Shown here: one piece after another, positions 10,858-22,438 of the stretch | How the letters are laid out: each line of letters opens with the position of its first letter | Position numbering within the stretch: position 1 is the stretch's first letter | Source: Macrolepiota albuminosa | Taxonomy: Eukaryota > Basidiomycota > Agaricomycetes > Agaricales > Agaricaceae | DNA: 64,000 nucleotides | Assembly: GCA_027475525.1 (NCBI GenBank) | Contig: JAMWFC010000049.1 | Span: forward strand, 1,117,297-1,181,296 | Reading direction: 5' to 3' | The notes under the pieces: generated by a model | What the model saw: only the letters and a program-made list of their open reading frames with translations | What the model was told of the DNA's origin: nothing | Database searches by the model: none | Program-made: the position numbers and the translations under genes

Positions 10858-13188
10858 TAAGGGTGTGTACACTATGGGCATTACGCCCCAGTTTGCTCGC
10901 ATTAATGCAATTTGTGTTCATGAGTTGGAAGAGCCATTGATGCTTCAGTTGGGGACCGTAGGGAGTCGTGCCATGGTATAGTTTGGTGCTGAAGTGAAGA
11001 TAAAGATGTCAGGAATGTTGACTAAAGAGTATGTGGACATAGCAAATTTTGATCGCTACAATATGATCATTGGTATGCCGTTTATGTGTAAGAACAAGGT
11101 GTCATTGGACTTTGTGAACAACATGGTTGTGGTGAATGGTGTGCCTTTGAAGGCAGAGAAAGTTGTGTTAAACGACATGGATGGGCACCTGAGGCGCTAT
11201 TGTGCAACTAAAAAGCAGTGTGATATATGCAACTGACTAGATGATTGCAAGAGAGTGACTGTACAGGAGGTGGAGGATGAACATGTCCCACCAAAAAGCT
11301 TGCCGGCAGATCCGCTGGCTATACTGATGTCTGAGGAAGAGTTTCAAGGAACTCTGAAGAAGGGGAAGCACCTGGATGTGGTCAGGTGTACAAATGGAAA
11401 GCCTAAGCAGGCTATACAGCGTAAGAATGAGCATTGTAGATGCGGGGTGGAGTTGCTGGAGTGTCAGCCAACTAGCTCTTGAGTAAAGATTGAGGATCTT
11501 GTCAAGGACGAGGTATATAGTATGATGGGAACTGCAGGAAGCATGAGGTCGCTAATGGATCAACCAGTGTCTTGGCCAGAAGTGCAATGGGCATATGACC
11601 CATGAATGCCACGAGAGTGGAATGAGTTGGTAGCGTCAATGGTGACACATACTATGGAAAGGGTGCAGTTGACCCAGATGGGAGAAGTATACCGTCATGC
11701 ACAGAAGGATGAGATCTCTGAAGCGTTGGATATTGTATTTGATAGTGTATTGCTGAAGGTGAGAAGTGTGCAATCATTGTCAACTATGACAAGAGCAGCA
11801 AGGAGGCAACCAGTCATAAGGTTGAATCTGGGAGATCTCACAGAAGAGCACGTATGTATCTTACAGGAGCGGTTTGAACCAAAGGTTCAGCTGCAAATAG
11901 CATGCATATTGAAAGGAAAAGGCAAGGCAGTGAGCCTTACTGAGGAAGATATTCCTCAATTGCACCAGCAATGGCAACATGAGTTTGCTGATATCGTTAA
12001 TGGAACAAAGGAAGAACTTCCTCCATGGCAGGAGATTAATCATGAGATTAATCTCATTGATGATAATAAGCAGTACAAGTACCATTTGCCTTGCTGTCTA
12101 TGAGCACTACAGGATCAGCTTTATGAAAAGACAAACAGATACATAAATGCAAAGTGGTGGGAACCACGACCAGTGGTGCAAGCTGCACCTTTACTGTGTA
12201 TTTCCAAGAAGGATGGGACATTACAAACTGCACTGGATGCGTGACAGCACAATGATAATACAGTCAAGGATGTAACACTCCTTCCAGATCAGGAAGTCAT
12301 ATGCAAAGATGTCACCACAACAAAATATAGGTCAAAAATCGACCTAATGGATGGGTACAAACAGGTTCACATACACAAAGAGGATATACCAAAGACGCTG
12401 TTTTTGTCTCTGATGGGGACATTCATGAGTAACATCATGCAGATTGGTGATTGCAATGCACCAGCAATATTCCAGAGGTTAATGACCTCCATCTTCCAAG
12501 ACGTAATTGGGAAGTTTATGCACATCTATTTAGACGATATATTCATCTTTTCTGATTCCATCGAGGAGCATGAGCAGCACCTATGAGTTGTATTTGAATG
12601 ACTACATAAGGCTAGTCTCTACCTCAAATGGAAGAAGTGTGAATTGTACGCATCTAGTATAGACTGTCTCAGTCACATCATTGATGAGAAGGGTATTTAT
12701 CCGGACATGGATAAACTCGACTGAATTCAAGAGTGGCATACTCCACACACATATAATGATATCCAGCATTTTGTTGGACTTGTAAACTATATTGGTAACT
12801 TTTTGCCAGATATTGTAGCATACACTGGGCCACTGATGGCCATGATCCAGAATGGGTCTCCTTTTGACTGAAGACTGCTGCATCAGCAGTGTTTTGAGAT
12901 GATTAAGTGCATTTGCATGAAAACACCAGTGATCTGGCCAATTGATCCACACATTGACGAGCCCATTTGGCTTATATGCGATGCATCAAAGACTGGGGTC
13001 AGGGCCATGTTTGGCCAAGATAAAACGTGGCAAACTTGCTGACCAGCAGAATTTATGTCCTGTAAGTTCACTGCTGCACAGCAGAACTATGCTGTTCATG
13101 AGTTGGAAACACTCGCTATCCTGGAAGCTCTTCTAAAGTGGGAGGATAAGCTGATGGGGTATAAGATCCATATCATTATGGATCAGGG
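10858..13188 (+). pseudogene. Gypsy B-II protease, reverse transcriptase and RNase H
   Basis: The first part (10860-11236) is the C-terminal half of a retropepsin-like domain (ITPQFARINAI, FDRYNMIIGMPFM, VSLDFVNNM); its DTG end is missing. RT follows: SKKDGTLQTALDA near 12210, DLMDGYKQVHI near 12345, and the catalytic YLDDIFIFSD box intact near 12525-12550. RNase H is seen as LICDASKTG near 12970 and FTAAQQNYAVHELETLAI, with ALLKWEDKLMG, near 13065-13155. In-frame stops such as ALDA-stop-QH, EQHL-stop-VVFE-stop-LHK and KLD-stop-IQEW are TGA where Arg is expected. The domain copies RNA to cDNA in active relatives; this copy is dead. Confidence 0.8.
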
Positions 13189-14486
13189 TAGGGCATCACA
13201 ATGGTATGTGTCATACTTTGTATGGGAGCTTGCTTTGTGCCGTACCATATGTGTCCAGCAAAGTCTGCTACACTGGAGCAGAGCAGTCCCCACAGTGCCG
13301 TAGAATACAGAGCCATGGACATGTCACAATGTGCTGTATGACACAGTCCAGTGGATCGATAAAAGGCGGGCACACACATGCGTATGCAGGCCCAGCAGAT
13401 GCCAGCGGACACTAGTGGACGTCAATGTGCATTAGCAGCCACCAGCGGGCATCAGCCCACAAGTGAAAACCTCCTCCATTGGCGGACTTCATGGCATGAA
13501 TAAACCCTCCTCGAGGTTCCCCACTTCCCTCCCCTCTTCATTCCTCCCTGCAATAACTCAAGGCTGCGCATCTCCTCTTCCCTCCTTTTCCTACCCCCGA
13601 TGCCAGCGTATGTCCATAAAAGGGCCCTGCAAACCTATGCAGGCCTATGCAAGCCACCAGTGGACATCCACGCAGATGTACGTCGATGGACTCAAACCTA
13701 CATGGGCCCATGCAGGCCTGCGCAGGGCACCAGTGGACATCCACAGAGGCCTACGCAGGTCCATGGAGTCTGGTTGGACCAAGGAAAAAGGTATCTTCAT
13801 CTTGCTTGCCGTATGCCTGTGGGAGGGAATTGAACCCCCAGCCTTGGGAAAGCCTCCAGCAATAGAACACACATTTAACCATTGCACCACAGGTCCGTTA
13901 CTAATGGATGGATTCAAAGGTCGGATAACACAATGAACAGATGCTCACCTACGTTTCTGCAGGTTCCCATATGGATTTTTTGAGGTGGAAGGGGGGTGGC
14001 ATACCTCCCAAAAGAGTTTTTGTGGCTTGAAAGAGGTGTTGGCATTAGCAGCCATCAACTGGCATCTGTCAGAGTTCGTCGGCAGCCATCGTGACCTGCT
14101 GGCATCCATCAGCATCCATTGGCATCCATCATGCATCCATCAGCATCCACCAGATATCTGCTGGTATCTGTCGGCATCCATGGGAATCCGTTGGCAACCC
14201 CCGGCATCGTCCAGCATCGTCTGGCATCAGGGCAGGAGAGAAGAAAATGGGGTGCGTGGGTGTCCACCACATGGGGTGGCGTCTCAAAGAGCGTGGGGGG
14301 TGGCGGAAGAGGGATGGGGGTGGGGAAAAAGAGGGGGAAGGGGGAAGGGGAGGAGTGTGGGTGTCCACTGGTACGCCAGCAGACGTAGCAGACATCAGAC
14401 GTCAGGTCAGGGGGGAGGAGGGAAGCAGGGTGCATGTGGTGGATGGGGGTGGCATGTGAGGTAGTGTGGGGAGTGGAGAGGATGGC
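13189..14486 (+). repeat. Repeat family F, copy 1 (truncated)
   Basis: A roughly 1.3-kb non-coding sequence inserted between RNase H and integrase of gypsy B-II. It is related to 22439-23894 (inverted) and 47835-49133. It starts near GGGCATCACAATGG, contains GAGCTTGCTTTGTGCC, purine- and pyrimidine-rich tracts and a tRNA-like segment on the minus strand (13816-13893). It also has imperfect 10-12 bp repeats on the theme GGCATCCATCA near 14090-14230. Long open frames on both strands reflect compositional bias. The insertion also removed part of the host RT-integrase spacer. Confidence 0.75.
13816..13893 (-). other. tRNA-like (SINE-type) segment in repeat F
   Basis: On the minus strand the ends pair perfectly as a 7-bp acceptor stem (CCTGTGG with CCACAGG). 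A Pol III A-box-like TGGTGCAATGGTTAA and a B box GGTTCAATTCC follow in the right order over 78 nt. The anticodon arm is not convincing, so this is called a tRNA-derived element rather than a functional tRNA. The same structure occurs at 23184-23266 and 48403-48485. Confidence 0.5.
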
Positions 14487-15545
14487 ATCTGGGTAGTGAT
14501 CTGCAGAATGACCAGTATGGTCCATCTCATTCTGGTGAGGACCACCATGACAGCATCAGAATTATCTTGGATCTATCTCAAGGAGATAGTGTGCCTTCAT
14601 GGATTGCCAAGTTTGATCGTAAGCGATCGAGATGCTAAGTTCACTTCCAAATGGTGGAAGTAGCTGCACAAGCTGCTCGGAGAAACATTGCTCATGTCGA
14701 CGTTGTTTCATCTGCAAACAGATGGCCAGACAGAATGAGCAAATAGAAATATCATGCAAATATTGTGAGCATTTGTACGTCCTGATCAGAAGAACTGAGT
14801 AGATAGATGTCCACTTGTTGAATTTGCGATAAACGTGAGCATATCAGAAACCACAGGGTACTCACCCTTTGAACTCAATAATAGTTATATGCCATCCATG
14901 ATTTGTGAACTTCACACTGACAAAGCTATTCATGTGGGAGTGAAGAAGTTCGCATGCAATGTGCTAAGGAACTTGGCAGATGCCCATGATGCGATTATAC
15001 AATTGTGCATATGGCAGATGAAACATGCGAATAATTGTAGACGTGATGATCCAGACATTAAAAAAGAAAAATGAGTGTACTTCTCGATAAAGAACTTGAA
15101 CTTGCCAAAAGGCAGAGCGAGTAAGCTGTGTCCAAAGTGGATTGGACCGTATAGGGTCCTTGAGGCTGAGCCGAGCACATCTAACTATGTGCTGGCATTG
15201 CCCCATGCGCTGTGAGCATGCAGAATAGTCCCTAAGTTCCATGTGTCACTGTTGTGACCATACTTGGCCAATAGTGATGCGCTCTTTCCTAATCACACTA
15301 CCCCAGAACCATATGACTTTGGAACTGGTGATGACCAGCAATGGTTTGTAGATGACCTTATAGGTCATAGGTGGATAGGGAGAAACCTCGAATTTGAGGT
15401 AAGGTGGAGCTTAGGTGATACTACCTGGGAACTGCTAGTGAACTGCAAAGATCTTGCAGCAATAGATAGGTACCTAGAGCTGCAGGGCATGAAACACCCT
15501 TAACAGCTAGCAAAATGCACATAACGTGCATGTGGTGGTAAAAGG
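14487..15545 (+). pseudogene. Gypsy B-II integrase with C-terminal chromodomain
   Basis: Resumes gypsy B-II after repeat F. The integrase core reads ICRMTSMVHLI, then GLPSLIVSDRDAKFTSKWWK with the second catalytic Asp intact, LQTDGQTE, and a region ETTGYSPFELNN typical of gypsy integrases. The C-terminal part has LNLPKGRASKLCPKWIGPY and a chromodomain-like end (VDDLIGHRW, FEVRWSLGDTTWE). It is collinear with B1 36200-37235. TGA stops replace Arg or Trp several times. The zinc-binding N-terminus was lost with the repeat F insertion. Confidence 0.8.
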
Positions 15546-15679
15546 TGGACGAAGTCCACTTTGATGGCCAGTGAAAGACTGGATGGCAGTTATTTGTGGT
15601 TGTTTACACCACTGGCAGAGTTAGAAGATTTTTTTTTTCTTCTTTTCTCCTCCTAAGTCCCAATACACTGATATGACGC

Positions 15680-16591
15680 TGTACCAGCAGTCAGGGACAC
15701 AACATGCACCAGAAGTCAAAATAAACATTTAATCATAAGGCTGAAAACTGTAAGCCTCCTGGTAGCAGTCTCAACAAATTATATCTCCAAAAACACCCCA
15801 ATAAATACACAGACAGTACAGAACAAAGGGCAGGGACCAGCTCAAGCTATCAACACAACAATAGTCCAACCACTGTTATGGGGAGGGGAAGCATGGGAGC
15901 TGGCAGAAGTGATGAAATGGGATCAATTTGTGATGATCTAGATCAAGATCAGATCTGACAATGCCCAATTTGACATGACTGAAAGGGAAAAGGAAAAGAA
16001 GCATGGAGGGATGTCAAAAGAAGCATGGAATGCAGGGAAGCACTAAAAGGGGAAAGAAGGATCTATGAATGGGATCGTGCTAAATGGAGCTGAAGCAAAT
16101 GGGGAAGTGGCAATCAGAGACATCCAGAGGAATGGTGGAACTGGTGGCACCAAAACATGCCTCCCAAAAGGGAAATTGGACTATCAAATATGTTCTGGAG
16201 GCTGGGGAGTTGACAACAAAGAGTCAGGTGTAGATAGTGGTCTGTGCACCAGAAAAACAGTATAAATAGCCCAAGTTTAGTAGAGAATAGACAGGCAATT
16301 GATAGGCAAAGGCTCGGTGGTTCCCAGAGAGTGAATCACTTAGGCTAGAGTTTATTGAACACCTCTTATTGGAAGTCTATTGGTAGACAAAGGCTCGGTG
16401 GTTTCCAGGGAGTAAACTACTTAGGCTGGAGTTTATTAAAAACCTTCTTCTGCCTATCAGGATATTTGATATTCTGTGAAGCACCCAATATATCAAGTTT
16501 TTATCATCAAGCACCAGTGTGGATTAGAGGGAACTTTCTGAGTTACCAATAAGCCCCAGAACTACAGTAATACTTGCCACCAAGTACTACA
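15680..16591 (+). repeat. LTR of family D, complete (about 912 bp)
   Basis: Begins TGTACCAGCAG and ends AAGTACTACA, so the ends are TGTA...TACA. A TATA box (GTATAAATAGCC) lies near 16259. An internal duplication of about 80 bp (GGCAAAGGCTCGGTGG and ACAAAGGCTCGGTGG) is at about 16303-16460. It sits between the integrase and the extra ORF of gypsy B-II, where B1 has no such sequence. A clean 5-bp target duplication could not be identified. Confidence 0.75.
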
Positions 16592-16611
16592 ACACGTCGC
16601 TAGCGTATTCT

Positions 16612-19463
16612 TTGCAATGGCCTATTAGGGGCCACAAAAAAGTAATCAGAGCCTGCAAGGCTCTAGTGGCAGGGGGAGTCCCCCAAATATACAAATGCAA
16701 GACTACCAGGGGCAGCTGCCGTATATGGTGGTGGGCCAACACCATCCTGCAAGCATGGCCTATTCAGGCCGCAAACAACCGCTACCATACCAGACCCCCC
16801 TCCACTGGCAAGAGATGGAGGTCAATGATGAGGGGTGCTATGAGCACCTGGAGGACAGCATGTGCTCAGAGCACTACTATCAGGTACCACCAGCATGCTC
16901 ACATATGTCGATTCTGACATATGCAGGTGTGGTGATGGGACTGCCATCTGTACTGTGGGCACATTGGCCCACGTAGAACCGTATATGGAGTCTGCACTAC
17001 AAGCGCAGGAGTTAGCAGTGCCAGATGCACTCCTGAGCAGATTGAAAGCAGTGGGACAGCCGGTCCCTGCAACTGCGTCCTTCCTGCAGAACAGTCTGGC
17101 TGTGATGGTGATGGAGGGATTGCTCGACCAGATCGAGCTGATGAGGAGGCAGCATGTTGCAGTGCTGGAACAGATCAAATGAGTGTCTAAGCACAAAGTT
17201 TCTATGTTTGAGGAACTGACCACCGAGGTCAAGAGGGCCAAATATCAGCCCAGTTGACCGGTCAAACCTTCACAGGCTAGGATGCCATTGGCCATGCAAT
17301 TTGTGCGCCCTGAGCAGCCTGCTCAGCCCATTGCTTCATCGTCATGGCTACCTGCTGCAGCCTCTCAGGCCCAGTCAGAGTCACTGACTGTTGTCAGTGA
17401 GCCTCTGGCCAACCTGTTCTTGGGTCAGCAGGAAACTGCATCGTCTTGGGCCCCACTTATGGGGTCCAAAACTGTTACCATGGCGCCTTGAGCGCCAACT
17501 CTTAGTACATCCTGTGCTGAGTTGGGAGGGAGAAATCTGGCATGAAATGCACCATGAAATGCACCTGCCCCTCCAGTGGCTCAGCCACAAACTGTTTCAT
17601 CTACCCTGGCAAAGTTGGGGTCATCTTGTCAGCATTGCAGCTGCAAGCTGCCTCTTGATGCCTCCAAATTGGAGGTTATAGCCTTTCCTGCTGGCATCTC
17701 CACATGAGCAGGAGAGGTCCAGATGCTTTTCATGCTGCTGGTGTTTGTACTGGCCACACCAGAACAGTACCCTGTGGTCATCTTGACCCCAGACCCCCGC
17801 ACACCAGAACAATATGATGGTCTGGTGGTGACCTTGAGAGGGAAACCCATGCCTGGAAAAGGCAAAGTGCCAGTTGTGTCCTTGTCTGATGAGAACAACT
17901 ATGGAGAGTCAAGCTTGGAGCAGGAGGAGGATGGAGAGAAGGGGAATCGGCAGCGGACCAATTCCAATGAATATCACGCAATAAGCACATCACAAAAAAG
18001 AAGGCAAACCGTGCCAAGGAGTTGCAGGCCCTGAAATATAGGGCCAAGGATGAGTTCTCAGGGAGAATCCCCGATGGCTTGGAGGTGAAAGTGTGGGAGC
18101 TGCTCAATATTGAGCAAATGAATTTGTGCTTCAGAGGAGCACTCAGCCACTGCACGTACTATTTGTATGCTACAAATACAGTGCTGATGGGAGCTGACAC
18201 CAATAGAGTGGCGTCATATGAGTATGCCTCTGGCCATCATGCCCACATCCCAGGTACAATTGTGTACAAGCATGCCCTGTGCAGTCTTCTCTGCACTCCG
18301 TTAGAGCTGGATTGGCTCTACAAGTATTATATGAATGTCTACGTCTTACATCACGATAGAATTGTCACCTATATATTGATCACAGAGCTTCAGATGTTCA
18401 CACAGTGAGCAGTTGAGGCTCTGCATGACTGTACCATGCAGTTCCTGATGAAGGAGCCTCAATATCAGGACCTCATCAACCCAATGCAGGGCCCTGATGA
18501 CCTCGCTCTTGTGGAACGATGACACATTCCAGGGCGCTTTCTGCACATGAAAGAAGATGGTTCCATGGCACTGCACATAATGCACACTCAAGATCCAGCC
18601 ACACCGTTTGACTTGGATCAGCTGGCACAGTATGCACTGGTCTTTGGTCATCCCAGGCTGGAAAACACTTATCAGAGCATTGTGGTGGACCACACCTACT
18701 GCATGCACTGGCAGACCCTCTTCGAGTTCACATTATGTTGAGCTCTCTGTGCTAACAGCGCAGCCAAACCCATGATCATGTGGCGCATGACCCTTGTCAT
18801 GGCCCAGCCAGGGCTGTATCAAGAGGCAATTGCCTCATATGATGCCATGTTTCCCAAGCAACCATTTGAGCTCCAACATGGGCCAAAGCTCGAGATTCAT
18901 CAAGTTCACGTGCCTGACAATGATGTGTTACGTGTCTTTCTACACAACTGGATTCTGCTGGACTGGGTGGACCACACCTACACTTATGGCATGGTCTTCC
19001 TGGAACAGCAGTTCCACTCCCTCATGATGTCTATGGACATCTTCAAGCAGATCGACGATAAGCGCATGGAGTGCCTCTACCTCTTTCACAATCCTGCAAT
19101 GGGATGGATAGTAGGAAATGACCGAAGACAACCATTATTGTCTTATGTTCAAGCACCATGAGGAGAGCAATCTCCCTGTCAACCCTGAGGCCAATATCCT
19201 CTACTACCTCATTGGAATGGACCTGAATCAGGTCAATCTCCTAAACCAAACGTCGGCACACAGTACGCTCACCACCATGCCTACTGCGATTAATGTCATG
19301 CTTACTGAGCCTATGGTAGTAGATTTGCCTGCAGTCAAGGGGTCAACTACCCCACTGAGGATGGAATCGGCACCTCCTCCTCCTGCAATTAATGTCGCAC
19401 CAGAGGAGGAGTCAATGGTGACAGAGACGGGCAGGGTCGTGGAGGCCTCATTGGACGGGTCAT
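16612..19463 (+). pseudogene. Extra 3' ORF of gypsy B-II, unknown function
   Basis: Collinear with B1 38127-41370, which begins with the same GGCCTATT block. The start is MQDYQGQLPY at 16695. Successive fragments in shifting frames cover a Pro/Gln-rich N-terminus, a helical segment (AVMVMEGLLDQIELMRRQ) near 17100-17170, an acidic part (DENNYGESSLEQEEDGEKG) near 17890-17945, and a long conserved C-terminal region (GALSHCTYYLY, PLELDWLYKYY, HIPGRFL, ALCANSAAK, FLHNWILLDWVDHTYTYG). The last 700 bp, ending ESMVTETGRVVEASLDGS, are absent from B1. No retroviral or other domain is recognised. It lies downstream of pol where some elements carry env-like genes, but no signal peptide or membrane segment was noted. 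Confidence 0.65.
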
Positions 19464-19809
19464 AGACCCATATTTTATTCAGATAACTCTGAGTAAATCA
19501 CTCAATATGTTCATGCTGACACGCACTCCAGGGTAGTGTGTATATACAGCAGACTCAGAGGAGGAGTCACTTGTTTTTTTTTTGTTTTTTGCTTTATTTT
19601 AAATTGTATATTTCTTGGGCTGCTTGGCACACCTGTCTGCTAAGAGACTGCAAGATTTTGTGTTCAGAAGACACAACTACGTCGCACATGACACTAATAT
19701 TTTGCAGCAATGTGAAGCGCGTCTTACTCTACTGGTCACACCGTCATGCATCCTTCATTTCACTTCTACTCCATTCCTAAGACCAGGTATTTGGTTTCAT
19801 TGGGGGGTA

Positions 19810-19983
19810 TGTAATGGAGCGTCACACTTGTTACTAGCATCAACAACACTATAAGCATTCAATAGAATATTATTTAAGACAACATCTTGTATTCACTTTA
19901 GTTCTAGTCAATCCAATACTGCGGTCTGATTCAGCACTGTGTGATACGCACAAAATTGTTCTAGCTTGTAACCAATGGTTACA
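19810..19983 (+). repeat. 3' LTR of gypsy B-II (174 bp)
   Basis: Begins TGTAATGGAG and ends GGTTACA. It is preceded by a polypurine tract (ATTGGGGGGTA) just as in B1. It aligns end to end with the LTRs at 34030-34203, 41684-41857 and 62676-62851. Compared with those it has lost CpGs. Confidence 0.9.
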
Positions 19984-21685
19984 GATGGCCATTGGGGAGA
20001 GTTGACATTGGCGAGAGTGGTAGGATGAGCCATGGAGAGGCAGTCTTGAGAATCAGATTGCTCACCATCAATACTGTTGGTATGGGACTCAATGCCTGTC
20101 AATTGGCCTATCCAAGCAGAATTCATGGACCTGGCAATAGAACTGACAATGGAAGTAGCAATGGACTTGCTGCCAGCAAACAGACAGATTATATTGGTAG
20201 CCAGTAGGACCTGTTCCATCCTATCTAGTGATTGCAACTTGTCTAAACCTAGAAGTGTCCGCTGGTGGCCCCTGGCAGATCTGCTACTTGCAAACACATA
20301 GAGCAAATTGTCTGGTGGTGGGATGGACACCATTCCATCTGCTGATGGCAATGTCATGGGTGGCTGGCAGTTGCATGTCAAGAAGCTTTTAAGAGAGTGG
20401 AAGCCTTGCTGATGTATGAGAAGGCAATGCTCCAGTGTTTCATTGCTTAGAACCTGAACATCCTCTTGGCCAATATGGTTCTACCAATCACAGCTATGCA
20501 GGTTTGTGATTAGACCTTGACAGCCATCAACAAACTCCAGGATCTCTATGGACAAGATTTGCTGATTTTGGAGAGGAAAAAATCAGCTCATGCTTTTGAT
20601 AATGTCTGGGATATTGCAGACCACATTATTTAGTAATGTAGTTCCCAGATATAACAATACAAAGCTCTATGGCACACATTCAGATCATAATATATTTATT
20701 TATTTTGAAGCTATCTTATCAACTCTTTGTCTAGATGCTGGATAATCCATGCCTCTTCTGCTTCAACACTTGGTGCAAGATTGCCAAATATAGATAGTGC
20801 TGCAATAAAATGCAATTCAATATAGTCAACAACCTCTTGCAAATTTTCTAGTCTATCTCAGGAGAGGACATTGTGTGAGACAGAGGTAGATGCCATTGCA
20901 CTGTTGCTTGTAGAAGCAAATACTGCTATATATCAGATTTTTGTGCCTTGTAAACAAAAGTGATTTTCAACAATTCCATTGCACATTGATAGGACCCCAT
21001 ACAGGGTCAGCACATCAATGGCAGGCCACAGCAACATGGCACCAGCTCAGAATACCTTAGCATGCACTATTTGCCCATTTTTGGTGATATTTGAGCTACA
21101 TACCACAAGAAGCAGATCTGATCAATCATAGCACTGACAGCAGACATAATGACAACTAACAAATAGCATCAGTCACTGAAAACAGTGCTTAGCAAGAATA
21201 CTGATGATCTATCAACAATGATGGACAGCTTGGCATTTGACCTTGGCATCTGACAGTGCTTAGCACCTCGATTTAGTGCTTGACACCACTTAGCATATTG
21301 GACAGACAGAAGGTTGATGGATTGATAGTTTAGCATCATGATCTGCCACCTGGCACTGCTTAGCACATTGAATGGATGGCAGGGATCTGGAACCATTGGA
21401 GCCACTCTATAAAATCTTCCAGTTCATTGCACTTTGGCATTATTAGTTACTTGGTAATGGTGAACATAATATAAAAGTACTTACCAACTTGTACATAACC
21501 AGCAGAACAGAGTTTCTTGCTTCTACTCACTCCAGTCTTCCTTACAGTCTAGATCTTGTTTATAGTTGGCAATGTTGAAGTAATTGGCAGTTGTAGACTA
21601 TTGCTATCTAATGAAATTTTTGCACCTTGCATCTATAGCAGGCACTAATGTCGCTTAGAACTTGCTAAGCTCCCCATGTTCTTGC
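19984..21685. other. No supported gene
   Basis: Follows the 3' LTR of gypsy B-II. Open frames up to about 70-157 codons are present on both strands near 20.0-20.4 kb, but none resembles a known family, and the longest reverse one runs into the LTR. The part from 21170 to 21700 has repeated GCTTAGCA-type motifs, weakly similar to 2340-2440. Confidence 0.5.
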
Positions 21686-22090
21686 TATAAGGGCGACCTC
21701 TAGAGGCTGTGGCTCAGTCACACAGCTGGCAGAGGGAGATCCAAAGAAAACAAGTCTAGGGATTTCCTATGCCAGGTTGGATGCTTCTGGGGCTTCTGAA
21801 GCATGGAAAACAACTGTGCAAACAAGGCAGGAAAACTCTGGACTTTAGAAGTCAGAAAGGCAAACTCCAGCTTATATAAGCAGTCTGGAAGCGGTGCTGA
21901 AGGGCCCACACTTGTCTGAATGGTAGCTAAAGAACCAGAGCATCTCAAGGGCTGAGAGTAGTATTAACAGATAGAGTTGAAAGAATAGAAACAATAAAAT
22001 GAGATAATGTCAGAAGAAATAAGAGAATGAATAAAGGGAGAGTGAAGAAATAAGGAGTGAAGAAAAGAAGAAATGAGGAGTCCCCTGACA
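21686..22090 (-). repeat. LTR of gypsy family A lacking the intron-like segment
   Basis: On the minus strand it begins TGTCAGGGGACTCC (22090) and ends at 21686 with CCCTTATA (CTTACA in other copies). It includes the TATA-like block and GTGTGGGCCCTTCAGCAC. The segment GTGAGT...GCCAG found in other copies is absent, with an exact CCAG-CTG join between 21725 and 21726. No matching 5-bp duplication was seen. Confidence 0.8.
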
Positions 22091-22107
22091 GGGAGGCCTG
22101 GAGAACT

Positions 22108-22190
22108 TCCTAGGGGGGAGTCAAACCTGCCTCTTGGACATGATATGAAATATCAATTTATCAATATTTCATTGTACTACAGATGCTTAC
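22108..22190 (-). other. tRNA-like sequence
   Basis: On the minus strand an A-box-like TGTAGTACAATGAA (rc of 22168-22182) is followed after about 45 bp by GGTTTGACTCC (rc of 22117-22127), a B-box-like T arm. Spacing is as in a tRNA with a long variable region. An inverted repeat (AATATTGAT and ATATTTCAT) fills the middle. No valid anticodon is assigned. Confidence 0.35.
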
Positions 22191-22264
22191 CAGAAGTCAG
22201 TATAGTGTACATTTAGTGCAAAAATGCACTTATATAAAAAGACACTATTAGACATCATTAAGGT

Positions 22265-22345
22265 GGACTAGAGGGAGTTGAACCTACCACTGTACACAAT
22301 ATTGAATATTAATTGACAAATATTCTACTGAACCACTGAGACTGG
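22265..22345 (-). other. tRNA-like sequence
   Basis: On the minus strand TCAGTGGTTCAGTAGAA (A-box-like) is followed by GGTTCAACTCC (rc of 22274-22284), a perfect B-box match. Spacing is tRNA-like. It lies about 150 bp from a similar sequence at 22108-22190, suggesting tandem copies of a tRNA-derived element. Confidence 0.4.
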
Positions 22346-22438
22346 TTGCAACCTGATGATATACACATATATTGGTCAAAAGACACCATCTTGGTAAATT
22401 TATTTGATCTGTCCATCTTCATGAATAGAACACAGATC

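Larger units (their letters stand above)
10858..19983 (+). mobile_element. Gypsy chromovirus B-II, 5' truncated and interrupted
   Basis: Second copy of gypsy family B. It keeps protease, RT, RNase H, integrase with chromodomain, a long extra 3' ORF and the 3' LTR (19810-19983), but has no gag or 5' LTR. Repeat F is inserted between RNase H and integrase, and LTR D between integrase and the extra ORF. All coding parts carry many TGA codons at Arg positions. Copy B1 (34030-41857) lacks exactly the protease-RT part that is present here. Confidence 0.8.

Noticed and set aside
13463..14525. Many overlapping open frames of 60-160 codons on both strands in repeat F
   Set aside because: They result from GC- and purine/pyrimidine-biased, stop-poor repeats. 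Equivalent frames are not conserved in the other F copies.
16065..16265. Small open frame in LTR D (66 codons), also at 46004-46240
   Set aside because: It lies in a non-coding LTR upstream of its TATA box. The similarity between copies is due to LTR homology, not coding constraint.
15675..16596. Target duplication for LTR D (GACGC against GTCGC)
   Set aside because: The right-hand match is displaced four bases from the LTR end and has a mismatch, so it was not claimed.
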